Assembly: GCA_000014925.1 (NCBI GenBank)
Contig: CP000476.1
Coordinates: forward strand, 236,726-300,725
Direction of reading: 5' to 3'
Source of the DNA: Paenarthrobacter aurescens TC1
GTDB taxonomy: Bacteria; Actinomycetota; Actinomycetes; Actinomycetales; Micrococcaceae
Length of the DNA: 64,000 nucleotides
Part shown: positions 63,480 to 64,000 of the stretch, in pieces
How positions within the stretch are numbered: position 1 is the stretch's first letter
Layout of the letters: every line of letters begins with the position of its first letter
Translations under genes and position numbers: made by a program
Notes under the pieces: generated by a model
What the model was told of the DNA's origin: nothing
The model's input: only the letters and a program-made list of their open reading frames with translations
The model's database searches: none

Positions 63480-64000
63480 TGACTCAGGGATGTCGTAGGC
63501 GCGATGTGCTGGTGGCTCTGGAGCCGGTTTTCCTTGTGGTATCAGATCAGTATCAAATTGCTAGTGGTTTGATATCGATGTTGGCCAGCGTCTACTCAAT
63601 GCCAGAGTGGCGTTCGTGGATATCAGCCCATTCGATATCCCTTCGACAGTGATATCAAAAAGATATCATTTCCCTGTTCGCTCAATGTTGTTTGATGCTG
63701 GGTTGAGCCACTCCCCTGGCGTGACTGCTTGACTGTTATGGCAGAGGCGTCGGAGGCGCGATGCGCTAATGGCTCTGGAGCCGGTACGGCTTGTGGTATC
63801 AGATCAGTATTAAAGTGCTAGTAGTTTGATGAGGATGTTGGCCAGCATCCACTGAACGCCGCAGAGTAGCGATGCCTTGGTCGCCAGTCCGTTTAGTATC
63901 ACTTTGATAGTGATAGCTATCTGATATCACTATCAAAGTGATATTAGATGGCTAGCGTGTCGCTAGCTATCTGATACCTTGCTGACGCTAGTTTGGAAGC
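63480..64000. repeat. Repeat-rich AT region, candidate origin or centromere
   Basis: A block of about 121 bases (63492-63612) is repeated with changes at 63749-63871 (shared TGGTATCAGATCAGTAT and GATGTTGGCCAGC). GATATC occurs six times (63571, 63619, 63634, 63651, 63662, 63923). A perfect 19-bp inverted repeat TATCACTTTGATAGTGATA lies at 63897-63915/63925-63943, and GCTAGCG/CGCTAGC at 63951-63967. No gene is supported. These are traits of iteron origins or partition sites. Confidence 0.7.

Noticed and set aside
63571..63943. Regularly placed GATATC words as a CRISPR array
   Set aside because: The words are only six bases, spacing varies (48, 15, 17, 11, 261) and no cas gene is present.
63897..64000. 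Linear-plasmid telomere at the window end
   Set aside because: Palindromes are present, but the window edge is arbitrary and no terminal protein gene is seen.

Overview
The window looks like part of a large conjugative plasmid, or an integrated plasmid, of a high-GC actinobacterium of the Arthrobacter/Pseudarthrobacter type. The reasons are frequent GTG and TTG starts, an actinobacterial type IV secretion module (SCO6880-family, DUF4913, DUF6668 and VirB4/TraG-like proteins) and a primase-polymerase replication initiator next to repeat-rich DNA. No tRNA, rRNA or CRISPR array was recognised.

Layout. 0-6.4 kb: catabolic genes (alcohol dehydrogenase end, aldehyde dehydrogenase, M20 amidohydrolase, HxlR/NmrA divergent pair, sulfatase fragment) with two copies of a serine resolvase, one broken. 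6.7-16.3 kb: exopolysaccharide region with an OmpR-type regulator, galU, a PelG-like membrane protein, PelF-like glycosyltransferase, GHL-type hydrolase, galE (apparently starting at ATT) and a secreted DUF4832 protein. 16.4-22.2 kb: signalling block with a LOV-GGDEF-EAL protein and a SpoIIE-type phosphatase, flanked by two Hpt-like proteins that lack the phospho-accepting histidine. 22.2-28.5 kb: decayed DNA with regulators (GAF-ANTAR, MarR), a four-hairpin structure, and a 500-bp duplicate of the LOV-GGDEF gene joined to a truncated dehydrogenase.

28.5-35.7 kb: a compact five-gene, lower-GC minus-strand operon: PRTase-like protein, AAA/ORC-like ATPase, an unrecognised Rossmann-like protein, a SIS-HAD fusion and a PfkB kinase. 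It has no housekeeping counterpart I recognise. Its content (ATPase sensor plus nucleotide/sugar-phosphate enzymes) and position next to nuclease genes and mobile DNA suggest an uncharacterised conflict/defence system. This is the best candidate for the novel system.

36.2-46.4 kb: a YhcG/DUF1016 nuclease gene is split in two. Its 3' half lies at 36.2-36.5 kb and its 5' half at 45.7-46.4 kb. The 9.15 kb between is a mobile element with short inverted ends, a Tn554-like pair of overlapping tyrosine recombinases, a third tyrosine recombinase, a second intact YhcG gene and two membrane proteins. Perfect 15-bp inverted repeats stand upstream of both YhcG genes.

46.5-59.7 kb: a minus-strand conjugation module (cell-wall hydrolase, lipoprotein, ParA-like ATPase, pilin-like, VirB8-like, VirB6/TrbL-like, SCO6880, VirB4-like ATPase, VirD4/TraG coupling protein, secreted protease). 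No relaxase is visible. 60.0-64.0 kb: small DNA-binding proteins, the prim-pol replication initiator and an AT-rich region with direct repeats, GATATC boxes and a perfect 19-bp inverted repeat that is probably an origin or partition site.
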